From Streptomyces sp. A2-16 (lineage in GTDB: Bacteria; Actinomycetota; Actinomycetes; Streptomycetales; Streptomycetaceae): a DNA stretch of 64,000 nucleotides. The stretch spans positions 310,001 through 374,000 of the forward strand of contig NZ_CP063808.1 in assembly GCF_018128905.1 (NCBI RefSeq), in the 5' to 3' direction. A program made the position numbers and the translations under genes. The notes under the pieces are model-generated. The model was not told where the DNA came from and searched no databases. It was given only the letters and a program-made list of their open reading frames with translations. Of this stretch, positions 34,681-44,088 are shown in pieces; the stretch's first letter is position 1; every line of letters starts with the position of its first letter.

Positions 34681-36309
34681 GTGATCGAGCCGCACGCCCC
34701 TGCCCCGCCCGGCGCTCCGCCGCCCTGGGCCGGGCCCGCGCGGCTGCCGGTCCGGCAGGGCACCGGGCGGTTCCTCGTGCTCGCCTGTGTCTTCGTCTGC
34801 GCAGCCTGCGGACTGGTGTACGAGCTCGAACTGGTCGCGCTCGCCTCGTACTTGACCGGCGACACCGTCACCCAGGCGTCCGTGGTGCTGTCCGTGATGG
34901 TCTTCGCGATGGGCATCGGCTCGCTGGCCGCCAAGCGGTTGCGCCGGACCGCGGCGGCCGCGTTCGGCGCCCTCGAGGCGCTGCTCGCGCTGGTCGGCGG
35001 GTGCAGTGCGATGGCGTTGTACGCCGTGTTCGCGTGGACCGGTGATTGGGGCGGGCTGTGGGCGAGCGGCCCGCGCCTGCTGCTGGTCGCCTTCTCGCTC
35101 GCCATCGGTCTGCTCATCGGTGCCGAAGTCCCCCTGCTGATGGAGCTGATCCAGCGCATCCGCCGCCAGGACGCGGGCGGCGCGGTGGCCGACCTGTTCG
35201 CGGCGGACTACGTCGGCGCGCTGGTCGGCGGCCTGGCCTTCCCCTTCCTCCTGCTGCCGCTGCTGGGCCAGTTGACCGGCACGCTGCTCACCGGCGCGGT
35301 CAACGCGGTCGTGGGCGGCGCCCTGGTCCTCGGCCTGTTCCGCCGCGACCTGTCCGTCCGGGCCCGCTGGCTGCTGCTGGTCGCCAACCTCGCCGTCCTC
35401 GGTGTGCTGGCCACCGCCACCGTCCTCGCCGACGACTTCGAGCGGGCCGCGCGGGAGGCGGTCTACGGCAAGGACGTGCGCGTCGCTCTGCGGACCGGCG
35501 TCCGGGAGATCGCCCTCACCGGCGGCACCGACGGCCGCCCCCTCGACCTCTACGTCGACGGCCGCCTGCGCGTCAGCAGCCACGACGGGGACCGCTACCA
35601 CGAGGCCCTCGTCCACCCCGCGATGGACGGCCCCCACGCGCGCGTGCTCGTCCTCGGCGGCGGTGACGGCCTCGCGGCCCGCGAGGTGCTGGAGTACCCC
35701 GGGGTGCGCCGGGTCGACATCGTGGCACTCGACCCCGCGGTGGTCGACCTGGCCCGCCGCGACCCGGCACTCGCCCGGCTCAACGACCACGTCTACGGCG
35801 ACTCCCGCGTCCATGTGAGCACCGCGGACGCCTTCCGTCTGCTGCGTACCGCGGCGCCCGTGCCGTCGTACGACGTGGTGATCGCCGATCTGCCCGACCC
35901 CGGCGCCACCGCAAGCACCAAGCTGTACTCGCAGGAGTTCTACGGCCTCGTCCGCCGCGTCCTGGCCCCCGGCGGCCGTCTCGTCGTGCACGCGGGACCG
36001 CTCTCCTCGTGCCCCCGGGTCTTCTGGACGGTGGACGCGACCCTGCGCGCCGCGGGCCTGCGCACCACGCCCTACCGCGTCGACGGCCTCGACTCCGGCT
36101 CCGCACCGGGCCGCACGGCCGGCGCGTCCCGTGCCCCCGGCGACTGGGGCTTCGTGCTGGCCTCGCGGGGAGCCCGCCCGGTGCTGGGACCGGGCCCGCG
36201 GGAGACGGCGACGGTGACGCGGGAGTCCCTGCAGGCCGCGGCACGGGCGGCGGAGGCGACCAGGATCAAGGGTCTCGCGGCCTCCACGCTGCTGCATCCG
36301 CGCTACTGA
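34681..36309 (+). CDS. speE: Membrane-fused polyamine aminopropyltransferase
   Basis: A 542-residue protein with an N-terminal half of about seven membrane helices (1-240) and a C-terminal spermidine-synthase domain. The synthase part has [19 protein letters not shown] (the S-adenosyl-type nucleotide loop), [35 protein letters not shown] (catalytic Asp) and [18 protein letters not shown]. It should transfer an aminopropyl group from decarboxylated S-adenosylmethionine to a polyamine acceptor, though membrane fusions may use other substrates. GTG 34681 has TAACGT six bases upstream and may be leaderless. The symbol follows the catalytic domain only. Confidence 0.85.
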   Translation: MIEPHAPAPPGAPPPWAGPARLPVRQGTGRFLVLACVFVCAACGLVYELELVALASYLTGDTVTQASVVLSVMVFAMGIGSLAAKRLRRTAAAAFGALEALLALVGGCSAMALYAVFAWTGDWGGLWASGPRLLLVAFSLAIGLLIGAEVPLLMELIQRIRRQDAGGAVADLFAADYVGALVGGLAFPFLLLPLLGQLTGTLLTGAVNAVVGGALVLGLFRRDLSVRARWLLLVANLAVLGVLATATVLADDFERAAREAVYGKDVRVALRTGVREIALTGGTDGRPLDLYVDGRLRVSSHDGDRYHEALVHPAMDGPHARVLVLGGGDGLAAREVLEYPGVRRVDIVALDPAVVDLARRDPALARLNDHVYGDSRVHVSTADAFRLLRTAAPVPSYDVVIADLPDPGATASTKLYSQEFYGLVRRVLAPGGRLVVHAGPLSSCPRVFWTVDATLRAAGLRTTPYRVDGLDSGSAPGRTAGASRAPGDWGFVLASRGARPVLGPGPRETATVTRESLQAAARAAEATRIKGLAASTLLHPRY

Positions 36310-36379
36310 GACCGACGGGCGCAGCCACTTTCCCGCAACCGGGGTGCATGTCCGTCACCCCTGGGTAGGCTCGGCAACC

Positions 36380-37240
36380 ATGGAGCATGAGGTGTTCGTT
36401 CCGGTTCCGGTCGAGCGGCTGCGGGAGGCCCTGGGCGATCCCGTCAGGGTCGCCCGGGCGGTTCCCGGGCTCCAGCAGGACGCCGGTGCGGACCCCGTCG
36501 CGGGGCGCGTGAAGGTGCGGGTCGGCAGCCACTCCGTCACCTACCGGGGCGCGGCGCACGTCTCGGCCCGGGACGACGGTTCCTACGCCGTCGAGGGCGA
36601 CGCCACCGAGGCCCGCGGCACCGGCTCGGTCAAACTCGCCCTCACCCTGCGCCTGCGCGACACGGACGGTGGCACGACCCTGACCTTCGACGGCACGGCG
36701 ACGGCGGACGGCCGGGTCACGGAACTCCCCCAGGACGCGGTGCGCTCCGCCGTCGTACGCCTGCTGAACCGTTTCGCGGAGGCGCTGGGCGAGGCCCGGG
36801 AGGAGCCGGAGCGGGTGGCGGAGGCCGAGGGGACTCCCGAGGCACCTGAAACAACGGATGCTCCCGAGACGCCTGAAACCACGGATGCCCCCGAGGCACC
36901 TGAGGCTACGGATGCCCCCGAGGCACCTGAGGACACCGACGCTCCCGAGACGACCCCGGAAACCGCCCGGACGCCGGAGGAGGAGCACCCCCCGGCCCCC
37001 CTCGCCGACGACTTCACGCAACCCGCCGAACCCCCGGCCGAGGCGGCCCACGCCCGGCGGACCATGATCGGCCGCAGCGCGGAGGAGGTCGACCACGCGC
37101 CCCCGAGGGGCCGTTACGCCCCCGTACCGGCCCCCCAGACGGTGGTCGCCGGCGCGACCCTGCGCTGGGCGGCGCCGGCGGCGGCAGTGGCCCTGGCATC
37201 GGCGATCGTGGTGACCCGGGTGCTGAGAAAACGCCGTTGA
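36380..37240 (+). CDS. SRPBCC/CoxG-like protein with acidic repeats and C-terminal anchor
   Basis: A 286-residue protein. Residues 1-145 have the SRPBCC (START-like) pattern of CoxG: EHEVFVPVPVERLREALGDP, VARAVPGLQQDAG, GRVKVRVGSHSVTYRG, LTFDGTATADGRVTELP. A Pro/Glu/Thr-rich linker carries several TDAPE(A/T)PE units, and a C-terminal helix (WAAPAAAVALASAIVVT) followed by RKRR anchors it with the main part in the cytoplasm. CoxG-like proteins help recruit or mature enzymes at the membrane; the partner here is unknown. TAGGCT lies eight bases before the ATG, consistent with a leaderless transcript. It precedes the aldose epimerase gene by 13 bp. Confidence 0.75.
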   Translation: MEHEVFVPVPVERLREALGDPVRVARAVPGLQQDAGADPVAGRVKVRVGSHSVTYRGAAHVSARDDGSYAVEGDATEARGTGSVKLALTLRLRDTDGGTTLTFDGTATADGRVTELPQDAVRSAVVRLLNRFAEALGEAREEPERVAEAEGTPEAPETTDAPETPETTDAPEAPEATDAPEAPEDTDAPETTPETARTPEEEHPPAPLADDFTQPAEPPAEAAHARRTMIGRSAEEVDHAPPRGRYAPVPAPQTVVAGATLRWAAPAAAVALASAIVVTRVLRKRR

Positions 37241-37253
37241 GTACTGTCTCCCC

Positions 37254-38045
37254 GTGAGCCAAGAAGAGATCACGCTGACCGCGGGCACCGCGGAGGTGAC
37301 CGTACAACCGGCCAACGGCGGACGCATCGGCGGTCTGCGCATCGCCGGCACCGAACTCCTGCGCCAGGGCGAGCGGTTCGGCTGCTTCCCGATGGTCCCC
37401 TGGTGCGGCCGCATCCGCGACGGCCGCTTCCGCGACGGCGCGACGGTGCGTCAGATGCCGCTCAACTCCCCGCCGCACGCCATCCACGGCACCGCGCGGG
37501 ACGGCGCCTGGACCGTCGCCCGCAGCGGCACCGACGAGGCGGTCATCACGTACGACCTCGTCGACCCCTGGCCCTTCCCCGGCCGTGTCACCCAGGTCGT
37601 CGCCCTCACCGAGGACGCCCTGACGCTCACGATGTCCGTGGAGACGTACGACTCCTCCTTCCCGGCCCAGATCGGCTGGCACCCCTGGTTCAACCGCACC
37701 CTGGACGGCGGTGAGCCCGTGCGCCTCGACTTCACCGCCGCCTGGCAGGAGGAGCGCGGCGACGACCACCTGCCGACCGGCAACCGCGTCGAGCCCAGGC
37801 CGAGCCCCTGGGACGACTGCTTCGGCATGCCCGACGGCGTCGACGTCACGCTCACCTGGCCCGGGCAGCTGGAGCTGAAGGTCACCAGCCGCGAGGAGTG
37901 GGTCGTGGTGTACGACGAGCAGGAGGCCGCCGTCTGCGTGGAGCCGCAGACCGGGCCGCCCAACGGACTGAACACGCTGCCGCGCCTGGTCACGCCCCTG
38001 GAGCCGCTGGAGGCCTCGACGACCTGGAGCTGGCGCCGCCTCTAA
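37254..38045 (+). CDS. Aldose 1-epimerase family protein
   Basis: A 263-residue galactose-mutarotase-like protein. The expected catalytic and sugar-binding residues are present: CFPMVPWCGRI, AIHGTARD (His), IGWHPWFNR (His) and VCVEPQTGPPNGLN (Glu). It interconverts alpha and beta anomers of a hexose or hexose phosphate; the exact sugar cannot be read from sequence. GTG 37254 has TACTGT six bases upstream, a probable leaderless promoter set in the short gap after the previous gene. pyrE starts 10 bp downstream. Confidence 0.88.
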   Translation: MSQEEITLTAGTAEVTVQPANGGRIGGLRIAGTELLRQGERFGCFPMVPWCGRIRDGRFRDGATVRQMPLNSPPHAIHGTARDGAWTVARSGTDEAVITYDLVDPWPFPGRVTQVVALTEDALTLTMSVETYDSSFPAQIGWHPWFNRTLDGGEPVRLDFTAAWQEERGDDHLPTGNRVEPRPSPWDDCFGMPDGVDVTLTWPGQLELKVTSREEWVVVYDEQEAAVCVEPQTGPPNGLNTLPRLVTPLEPLEASTTWSWRRL

Positions 38046-38055
38046 GCTGACAGGC

Positions 38056-38604
38056 ATGACTGACGCACGCGCCTCCCTGAAGCAGCAGATCCTCGACAAG
38101 GCCGTGGTGCACGGCAAGGTGACCCTGTCATCGGGCCTGGAGGCCGACTACTACGTCGACCTGCGCCGCATCACCCTCGACGGCGAGGCGGCCCCGCTGG
38201 TCGGGCAGGTGCTCCTTGACCTGACCGCGGACCTGGACTTCGACGCGGTGGGCGGGCTGACCATGGGGGCCGACCCGGTCGCGGGCGCCATGCTGCACGC
38301 GGCCGCCGCGCGCGGGCAGCGCCTGGACGCGTTCGTCGTCCGCAAGGCCGCCAAGGCGCACGGCCTGCAGCGCCGGGTCGAGGGCCCCGACATCGCGGGC
38401 CGCCGGGTGCTGGTCGTCGAGGACACCTCCACCACCGGCGGCTCCCCGCTCGCGGCCGTCGAGGCGGTCCGCGAGGCGGGCGCGGAGGTCGTCGCCGTCG
38501 CGACCATCGTGGACCGCGCGACCGGCGCCGCGGAGAAGATCGAACAGGGCGCGGGCGTGCCGTACCTCTTCGCGTACTCGAAGGACGAGCTGGGACTGCA
38601 CTGA
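38056..38604 (+). CDS. pyrE: Orotate phosphoribosyltransferase
   Basis: A 182-residue type I phosphoribosyltransferase of pyrimidine biosynthesis, which joins orotate and PRPP to give orotidine 5'-phosphate. Seen are SSGLEADYYVDLRRITL, GLTMGADPVAGAMLHA, FVVRKAAKAHGLQRRVEG (flexible loop with catalytic Lys) and the PRPP motif VLVVEDTSTTGGS. TAAGCT, whose TAA is the previous gene's stop codon, stands seven bases before ATG 38056, so it may be transcribed on its own as a leaderless message. It is separate from the main pyr genes. Confidence 0.96.
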   Translation: MTDARASLKQQILDKAVVHGKVTLSSGLEADYYVDLRRITLDGEAAPLVGQVLLDLTADLDFDAVGGLTMGADPVAGAMLHAAAARGQRLDAFVVRKAAKAHGLQRRVEGPDIAGRRVLVVEDTSTTGGSPLAAVEAVREAGAEVVAVATIVDRATGAAEKIEQGAGVPYLFAYSKDELGLH

Positions 38605-38732
38605 CCAGGGGATGGACCATCCGGCCAAGTCTGGAAGGATGGGGCCGACGATGACGTCGAACCCCCACACAAGGTCTAGGTCAGGGCCGTAAGCACGTAG
38701 TACGCCAACCCGCAGATACAAGGAGCGGACAG

Positions 38733-39764
38733 ATGCCGATCGCAACCCCCGAGGTCTACAACGAGATGCTCGACCGGGCGAAGGCGGGCAAGTTCGCCTA
38801 CCCGGCCATCAACGTCACCTCGACGCAGACCCTGCACGCGGCGCTGCGTGGCTTCGCCGAGGCCGAGAGCGACGGCATCGTCCAGATCTCGACCGGTGGC
38901 GCCGAATTCCTGGGCGGCCAGTACAGCAAGGAGATGGTCACGGGTTCCGTGGCCCTCGCCGAGTTCGCGCACATCGTGGCCGAGAAGTACCCGGTCACCG
39001 TCGCCCTGCACACCGACCACTGCCCCAAGGACAAGCTCGACGGGTACGTACGCCCGCTGCTCGCGGTGTCCGAGGAGCGCGTGAAGGCCGGCGGCAACCC
39101 CTTGTTCCAGTCGCACATGTGGGACGGCTCGGCGGAGACCCTCGCCGACAACCTCTCCATCGCCCAGGAGCTCCTGGAGCGCGCCCGCGCCGCCAAGATC
39201 ATCCTCGAGGTCGAGATCACGCCGACCGGTGGCGAGGAGGACGGCGTCTCGCACGAGATCAACGACTCCCTCTACACCACGGTCGACGACGCCATCCGGA
39301 CCGCCGAGGCCCTCGGGCTCGGTGAGAAGGGCCGCTACCTGCTGGCCGCGTCCTTCGGCAACGTCCACGGCGTGTACAAGCCGGGCAACGTCGTCCTCCG
39401 CCCCGACCTGCTGAAGGAGCTGAACGACGGCGTCGCCGCCAAGTTCGGCAAGCCGGCCGGCTCGCAGCCCTTCGACTTCGTCTTCCACGGCGGCTCCGGC
39501 TCCACGGAGGAGGAGATCCGCACCGCGCTGGAGAACGGCGTCGTCAAGATGAACATCGACACCGACACGCAGTACGCCTTCACGCGTCCGGTCGCCGACC
39601 ACATGTTCCGCAACTACGACGGCGTCCTGAAGGTCGACGGCGAGGTCGGCTCCAAGAAGACCTACGACCCGCGCACCTGGGGCAAGCTCGCGGAGGCCTC
39701 CATGGCCGCCCGGGTCGTCGAGGCCACGCAGAACCTGCGCTCGGCGGGCACGAAGATCAAGTAA
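38733..39764 (+). CDS. fbaA: Class II fructose-bisphosphate aldolase
   Basis: A 343-residue zinc-dependent aldolase that cleaves fructose 1,6-bisphosphate into two triose phosphates in glycolysis and runs back in gluconeogenesis. Seen are YPAINVTSTQTLHAALRGF, VALHTDHCPKDKLDGYV (zinc His and catalytic Asp), LEVEITPTGGEEDGV, GNVHGVYKPGNV and FHGGSGSTEEEI. ATG 38733 follows AAGGAGCGGACAG. A clear terminator at 39788 ends it. Confidence 0.98.
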   Translation: MPIATPEVYNEMLDRAKAGKFAYPAINVTSTQTLHAALRGFAEAESDGIVQISTGGAEFLGGQYSKEMVTGSVALAEFAHIVAEKYPVTVALHTDHCPKDKLDGYVRPLLAVSEERVKAGGNPLFQSHMWDGSAETLADNLSIAQELLERARAAKIILEVEITPTGGEEDGVSHEINDSLYTTVDDAIRTAEALGLGEKGRYLLAASFGNVHGVYKPGNVVLRPDLLKELNDGVAAKFGKPAGSQPFDFVFHGGSGSTEEEIRTALENGVVKMNIDTDTQYAFTRPVADHMFRNYDGVLKVDGEVGSKKTYDPRTWGKLAEASMAARVVEATQNLRSAGTKIK

Positions 39765-39787
39765 GACCCTTCACGGCTGTTTGCGGT

Positions 39788-39813
39788 GAGCCCGGTGCCA
39801 CAGCACCGGGCTC
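39788..39813. terminator. fbaA terminator
   Basis: An 11-bp perfect stem, GAGCCCGGTGC (39788-39798) with 39803-39813, has a 4-nt loop and lies 24 bp after fbaA. Confidence 0.85.
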
Positions 39814-39830
39814 GCTGTATACCTGGGGCC

Positions 39831-41300
39831 ATGTCCGACGTCCGGCTGGCCTCGCCGCAAGGCAAGTGGATCCTGCTCACCACCGTCCTCGGCTCCAGCA
39901 TGGCGATGCTGGACTCGACCGTCGTCAACGTCGCCCTGCCGCGCATCGGCCGCGACCTGGACGCGGACCTCGCCGCCCTGCAGTGGACGGTCAACGCGTA
40001 CATGCTCACGCTGGCCGGGCTGATCCTGCTCGGCGGCTCCCTCGGGGACCGGTACGGCCGCCGCAAGGTCTTCGTGGTCGGGGTCGTGTGGTTCGCGGCC
40101 GCCTCCCTGCTGTGCGGCCTCGCCCCGAACGCCGGGGTCCTCATCGCCGCCCGGGCCCTGCAGGGAGTGGGCGGCGCCCTGCTCACCCCCGGGTCCCTGG
40201 CCCTGATCCAGGCCTCCTTCCACCCCGACGACCGGGGCCGGGCCGTCGGCCTGTGGTCCGGGTTCGGCGGCATCGGGGCGGCCGTCGGCCCCTTCGTGGG
40301 CGGCTGGCTGGTGGACGGTCCTGGCTGGCGCTGGGTGTTCCTGCTCAACGTGCCGCTGGCCCTGGTGTGCGCGCCGATCGCCGTACGGCATGTGCCCGAG
40401 TCGGCGGACGGCCGGAGCGATCACGGGCGTTTCGACGTGCTCGGCGCGGTCCTCGGCGCGCTGGCGCTCGCGCTGGTGACGTACGCGCTGATCGAGGCGC
40501 GTTCCGGGTCCCTGCTGGTCGCCGTCACGGCGGTCGCGGGGGTGGCCGCCGGGGTGGCCTTCGTCGCCGTGGAGAAACGCCGGCCCGACCCGATGATGCC
40601 GCTCGGGATCTTCGCGTCCCGGCAGTTCACCGCGGTCAATCTGGTGACCCTGTGCGTGTACGCGGCCTTCGGCGGCTTCTTCTTCCTGGCCGCGCTCCAG
40701 CTCCAGGTGGTGGTGGGTTACTCGGCCCTCCAGGCCGGTACGGCCCTGCTGCCGACGACCGCCCTCATGCTGCTGTTCTCCGCCCGCTCGGGCGCCCTCG
40801 CCGACCGCATCGGGCCGCGCATCCCGCTCACCGTGGGCCCGCTGCTGTGCGCGGCGGGGATGCTGCTGATGCTGCGGGTCGGGCCGGGGGCCTCGTACCT
40901 CGCCGACGTGGTGCCCGCGCTGCTCGTCCTCGGCACCGGCATGGTCACGCTGGTCGCCCCGCTGACGGCGACCGTGCTGGGCTCCGTGGACGTCGCGCGG
41001 GCGGGTCTGGCGAGCGGCATCAACAACGCGGCGGCCCGTGCGGCGGGCCTGATCGCGGTGGCCGCGCTGCCGCTGGTCGCGGGGATGGGGGAGGAGGCGT
41101 ACCGGTCGCCCACGGCGTTCGACAGTGCGTTCCAGCGGGCGATGACGGTGTGCGCGGGGGTGCTGGTGGTGGGGTCCGCGGTGGCCTTCGCGACGGTACG
41201 GTCGCTGCCGCCGGGGTGCCGGAAGCCGGAGTGCCGGACGCACGGAGCCGTGCTGGCGCCGCCGCTGGAGGGGGAGAGGACTCGGGGGCGGCTGTCGTAG
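39831..41300 (+). CDS. MFS drug exporter, DHA2 (14-helix) family
   Basis: A 489-residue proton-driven exporter of the EmrB/QacA type with about 14 membrane helices. Motif C-like and family blocks are visible: MAMLDSTVVNVALPRIGRDL, LQWTVNAYMLTLAGLILLGG, SLGDRYGRRKVF (motif A), ARALQGVGGALLTPGSLALI and FGGIGAAVGPFVGGWLVD. Substrate range is unknown. ATG 39831 is used; a candidate TATACC box is 7 bases upstream. The C-terminal cytoplasmic tail ends ERTRGRLS and its coding DNA with the stop is exactly duplicated. Confidence 0.88.
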   Translation: MSDVRLASPQGKWILLTTVLGSSMAMLDSTVVNVALPRIGRDLDADLAALQWTVNAYMLTLAGLILLGGSLGDRYGRRKVFVVGVVWFAAASLLCGLAPNAGVLIAARALQGVGGALLTPGSLALIQASFHPDDRGRAVGLWSGFGGIGAAVGPFVGGWLVDGPGWRWVFLLNVPLALVCAPIAVRHVPESADGRSDHGRFDVLGAVLGALALALVTYALIEARSGSLLVAVTAVAGVAAGVAFVAVEKRRPDPMMPLGIFASRQFTAVNLVTLCVYAAFGGFFFLAALQLQVVVGYSALQAGTALLPTTALMLLFSARSGALADRIGPRIPLTVGPLLCAAGMLLMLRVGPGASYLADVVPALLVLGTGMVTLVAPLTATVLGSVDVARAGLASGINNAAARAAGLIAVAALPLVAGMGEEAYRSPTAFDSAFQRAMTVCAGVLVVGSAVAFATVRSLPPGCRKPECRTHGAVLAPPLEGERTRGRLS

Positions 41301-41331
41301 GGCGGACTCGGGGGCGGCTGTCGTAGGGCGG
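41280..41331. repeat. Exact 26-bp tandem duplication covering the MFS stop
   Basis: ACTCGGGGGCGGCTGTCGTA and the next six bases (41280-41305) are repeated without change at 41306-41331. The first copy contains the last codons and the TAG stop of the MFS gene. Confidence 0.95.
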
Positions 41332-41351
41332 CCGCGGGGGCGTCGTGGCCG

Positions 41352-41410
41352 ACCGGGCCCCCACCGGCCCACCGGCCCCCACCGGCCCCCATCGGCCCCC
41401 ACCGGCCCGC
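41352..41410. repeat. 10-11 bp ACCGGCCCCC tandem repeat
   Basis: About six head-to-tail copies of ACCGGCCCCC or a close variant fill the gap between the MFS gene and the DUF3151 gene. Confidence 0.85.
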
Positions 41411-41447
41411 GGACGAAACCGTGGCACCGGCGAGGGAGACTGGACCC

Positions 41448-41861
41448 ATGTCCATTCACGAGAACCTTCTCGGGGGCCCGCCCCCGACCCACCTCCCCGA
41501 CGACCCGGAGCCCCGTGAGCTCCTGGCGAACGGCACCGCCCCCGCGGATGTCGCCGCGAAGTACCCCACCTCCTCGCTGGCCTGGGCCCAGCTGGCCGAC
41601 GACGCGTTCGAGCGGGGCAGCGTCGTGGAGTCGTACGCCTATGCCCGTACCGGCTACCACCGCGGCCTGGACTCGCTGCGCCGCAACGGCTGGAAGGGCC
41701 ACGGGCCGGTCCCGTGGGAGCACGAGCCGAACCGCGGCTTCCTGCGCGCCCTGCACGCCCTCGCCCGCGCCGCCGGATCCATCGGTGAGCAGGAGGAGTA
41801 CGAGCGCTGCACGCAGTTCCTGAAGGACTCCTCGCTCACGGCGGCCGAGACGCTGGGCTGA
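41448..41861 (+). CDS. DUF3151 family protein
   Basis: A 137-residue actinobacterial protein of unknown function (MSIHENLLGGPPPTHLPDDP, SSLAWAQLADDAFE, VVESYAYARTGYHRGLDSLR, RRNGWKGHGPVPWEHEPNRG). The helical pattern resembles a short tetratricopeptide-like fold. Relatives in mycobacteria also lie near the class II aldolase gene, as here. GAGGGAG precedes ATG 41448 by about nine bases. Confidence 0.82.
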   Translation: MSIHENLLGGPPPTHLPDDPEPRELLANGTAPADVAAKYPTSSLAWAQLADDAFERGSVVESYAYARTGYHRGLDSLRRNGWKGHGPVPWEHEPNRGFLRALHALARAAGSIGEQEEYERCTQFLKDSSLTAAETLG

Positions 41862-42010
41862 GCCGTCACCGCTTCCCGGGCCCGCCTGTGCGATCAGGTG
41901 GGCCTTGCCATTTCCGGGGAGCATGGAAGAGGATGCCCGGCGGGGACCGGGGCCCCGTGTCGGTAACGGCAGGGCGGACCGCTACCCGGAGTACACATCA
42001 GGAGACAGCG

Positions 42011-42853
42011 ATGTCGTCCCACGAGGCTCAGGAATCCCAGGAGCCGGAGACCCCGCATCTCGACTTCCAAGGCACGACGCCGTACGAGGACTACGTCAAG
42101 GCGGACGTGCTCACCCACCTCCAGCACACCCTCTCCGACGATCCCGGAGAGATGGTCTTCCTGGTCACGACCCAGGTCATGGAGCTGTGGTTCACCGTCA
42201 TCGTCCACGAGTGGGAGACCGCGGCGGGCGCGCTGCGCTCCGACGACGTCCCCACGGCGGTCGCCGCGCTGAAGCGGTCCGTCCGTGAGCTGGAGGCGCT
42301 GACCGCCTCCTGGAAGCCGCTCGGCCAGCTGACCCCCGCGCAGTTCAACTCCTACCGCTCGGCCCTCGGCGAGGGCTCCGGCTTCCAGTCGGCGATGTAC
42401 CGCCGCATGGAGTTCCTGCTCGGCGACAAGTCCGCGTCCATGCTGGTGCCGCACCGGGGCGCGCCCCGCGTGCACGCCGAGCTGGAGAAGGCGCTGCACG
42501 AACCGAGCCTGTACGACGAGGTGCTGCGGCTCCTCGCGCGGCGCGGGCACGCGGTCCCGGCGGCCGTGCTCGACCGTGACGTCTCGCTCCGCTACGAGCC
42601 GTCGGAGGAGGTCGAGGCCGTCTGGACGGCCCTCTACTCCGGCCCCGAGGGCGACGAACTCGCCCGCCTCGGCGAGGCGCTGACCGATGTCGCCGAGCTG
42701 GTGTGGCGCTGGCGCAACGACCATCTCGTCGCCACCCGCCGCGCGATGGGCGCCAAGTCCGGCACGGGCGGCTCCGCCGGGGTGGCCTGGCTGGAGAAGC
42801 GCGCGCGGAAGAACGTGTTCCCTGAGCTGTGGACGGCGCGCTCCCATGTCTGA
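42011..42853 (+). CDS. kynA: Tryptophan 2,3-dioxygenase
   Basis: A 280-residue haem dioxygenase that opens the indole ring of tryptophan to N-formylkynurenine. The family blocks LDFQGTTPYEDYVKADVL, MVFLVTTQVMELWFTVIVHE and FNSYRSALGEGSGFQSAMYR are clear, with a conserved His near RWRNDHLVATRRAMG. Start ATG 42011 follows CAGGAGACA. The end overlaps kynU by eight bases, so both are one operon for tryptophan breakdown. The window also carries a likely formamidase at 44905, giving the pathway to anthranilate. Confidence 0.95.
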   Translation: MSSHEAQESQEPETPHLDFQGTTPYEDYVKADVLTHLQHTLSDDPGEMVFLVTTQVMELWFTVIVHEWETAAGALRSDDVPTAVAALKRSVRELEALTASWKPLGQLTPAQFNSYRSALGEGSGFQSAMYRRMEFLLGDKSASMLVPHRGAPRVHAELEKALHEPSLYDEVLRLLARRGHAVPAAVLDRDVSLRYEPSEEVEAVWTALYSGPEGDELARLGEALTDVAELVWRWRNDHLVATRRAMGAKSGTGGSAGVAWLEKRARKNVFPELWTARSHV

Positions 42854-44072
42854 ACCCGCTTTCAAGGAACCAGCTTTCAAGGAACTCGCTTTCAAGGCAC
42901 AGGAGTTGGACGCGGGAGATGAACTGGCGGGCGTGCGCTCCCGGTTCGTGCTCGATGACGTGGTGTACCTCGACGGGAACTCACTGGGCGCGCTCCCGGC
43001 CACCGTGCCGGGGCGTGTCGAGGACGTCGTACGCCGTCAATGGGGGTCCCTGCGGATCCGGTCCTGGGACGAGAGCGGCTGGTGGACCGCGCCCGAGCGG
43101 ATCGGCGACCGGATCGCTCCGCTGGTCGGGGCGGCGGCCGGGCAGATCGTGGTCGGCGACTCGACGAGTGTCAACGTCTTCAAGGCACTTGTGGGGGCCG
43201 TACGGCTCGCGGGCGGTCCCGGCTCCGGTCGTGACGAGGTGGTCGTCGACGCGACCACCTTCCCCACGGACGGGTACATCGCCGAGTCCGCCGCCCGGAT
43301 GACCGGCTGCACCCTGCGGGCGGTGACCCCGGCGGAGGTGCCGGAGGTGCTGAGCGGCCGTACGGCGGCCGTCCTGCTCAACCACGTCGACTACCGCACC
43401 GGCCGCCTGCACGACCTGCAATCCCTGACGGCCGCCGTGCACGCGGTGGGCGGGATCGCGGTGTGGGACCTGTGCCACAGCGCGGGCGCCCTGCCCGTCG
43501 GGCTGGACGCGCACGGCGTCGACCTCGCGGTGGGCTGCACCTACAAGTACCTGAACGGCGGGCCCGGTTCACCGGCGTACCTCTATGTGCGCCGTGAGCA
43601 CCAGGACCGCTTCGACTCCCCGCTGCCGGGCTGGACCTCGCACGCCGACCCCTTCGGCATGAGCCCGTCCTACGCCCCCGCCGACGGCGCGCTGCGGGGC
43701 CGGGTCGGCACGCCCGACATCCTCTCCATGCTCGCCCTGGAGGCGGCGCTGGAGGTCTGGGACGGGGTGTCGGTCGAGTCGGTGCGCGCCAAGTCCCTCG
43801 CCCTGACGGACTTCTTCCTGGAGTGCGTGTCCGCCTACGTCGACGAGGGCCGGGTCGCGTGTGTGACCCCCTTGGCCCATGCCGAGCGGGGCAGCCAGGT
43901 CGCGCTGCGCTGCGAGGACGCGGGCGAGGTGATGAAGCGGCTCATCGAGCGGGGCGTGGTGGGCGACTTCCGGCACCCGGACGTGCTGCGGTTCGGCTTC
44001 ACGCCGTTGTACGTCGGATTCGCGGACGTGGAGCGGGCCGCGCGGGTGCTGGCGGAGACGCTCGTCAGCTGA
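42846..44072 (+). CDS. kynU: Kynureninase
   Basis: A 408-residue PLP enzyme that splits kynurenine to anthranilate and alanine. Seen are YLDGNSLGALP, SWDESGWWTAPERIGDRI, VGDSTSVNVFKAL, LNHVDYRTG, WDLCHSAGALPV and the PLP-lysine region CTYKYLNGGPGSPAYLYV. The N-terminus is odd: it begins MSEPAFKEPAFKELAFKAQE, three copies of a 5-residue unit made by a 15-bp tandem repeat at 42852-42896 that begins within the kynA stop codon. The start ATG 42846 overlaps kynA by eight bases. Confidence 0.95.
   Translation: MSEPAFKEPAFKELAFKAQELDAGDELAGVRSRFVLDDVVYLDGNSLGALPATVPGRVEDVVRRQWGSLRIRSWDESGWWTAPERIGDRIAPLVGAAAGQIVVGDSTSVNVFKALVGAVRLAGGPGSGRDEVVVDATTFPTDGYIAESAARMTGCTLRAVTPAEVPEVLSGRTAAVLLNHVDYRTGRLHDLQSLTAAVHAVGGIAVWDLCHSAGALPVGLDAHGVDLAVGCTYKYLNGGPGSPAYLYVRREHQDRFDSPLPGWTSHADPFGMSPSYAPADGALRGRVGTPDILSMLALEAALEVWDGVSVESVRAKSLALTDFFLECVSAYVDEGRVACVTPLAHAERGSQVALRCEDAGEVMKRLIERGVVGDFRHPDVLRFGFTPLYVGFADVERAARVLAETLVS
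42852..42896. repeat. 15-bp in-frame tandem repeat at the kynA/kynU junction
   Basis: GAACCCGCTTTCAAG, GAACCAGCTTTCAAG and GAACTCGCTTTCAAG follow each other at 42852, 42867 and 42882. The first overlaps the last two bases of the kynA stop. The repeat adds residues PAFKE to the KynU N-terminus. Confidence 0.92.
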
Positions 44073-44088
44073 TCGGCTCGTCGTGGCG

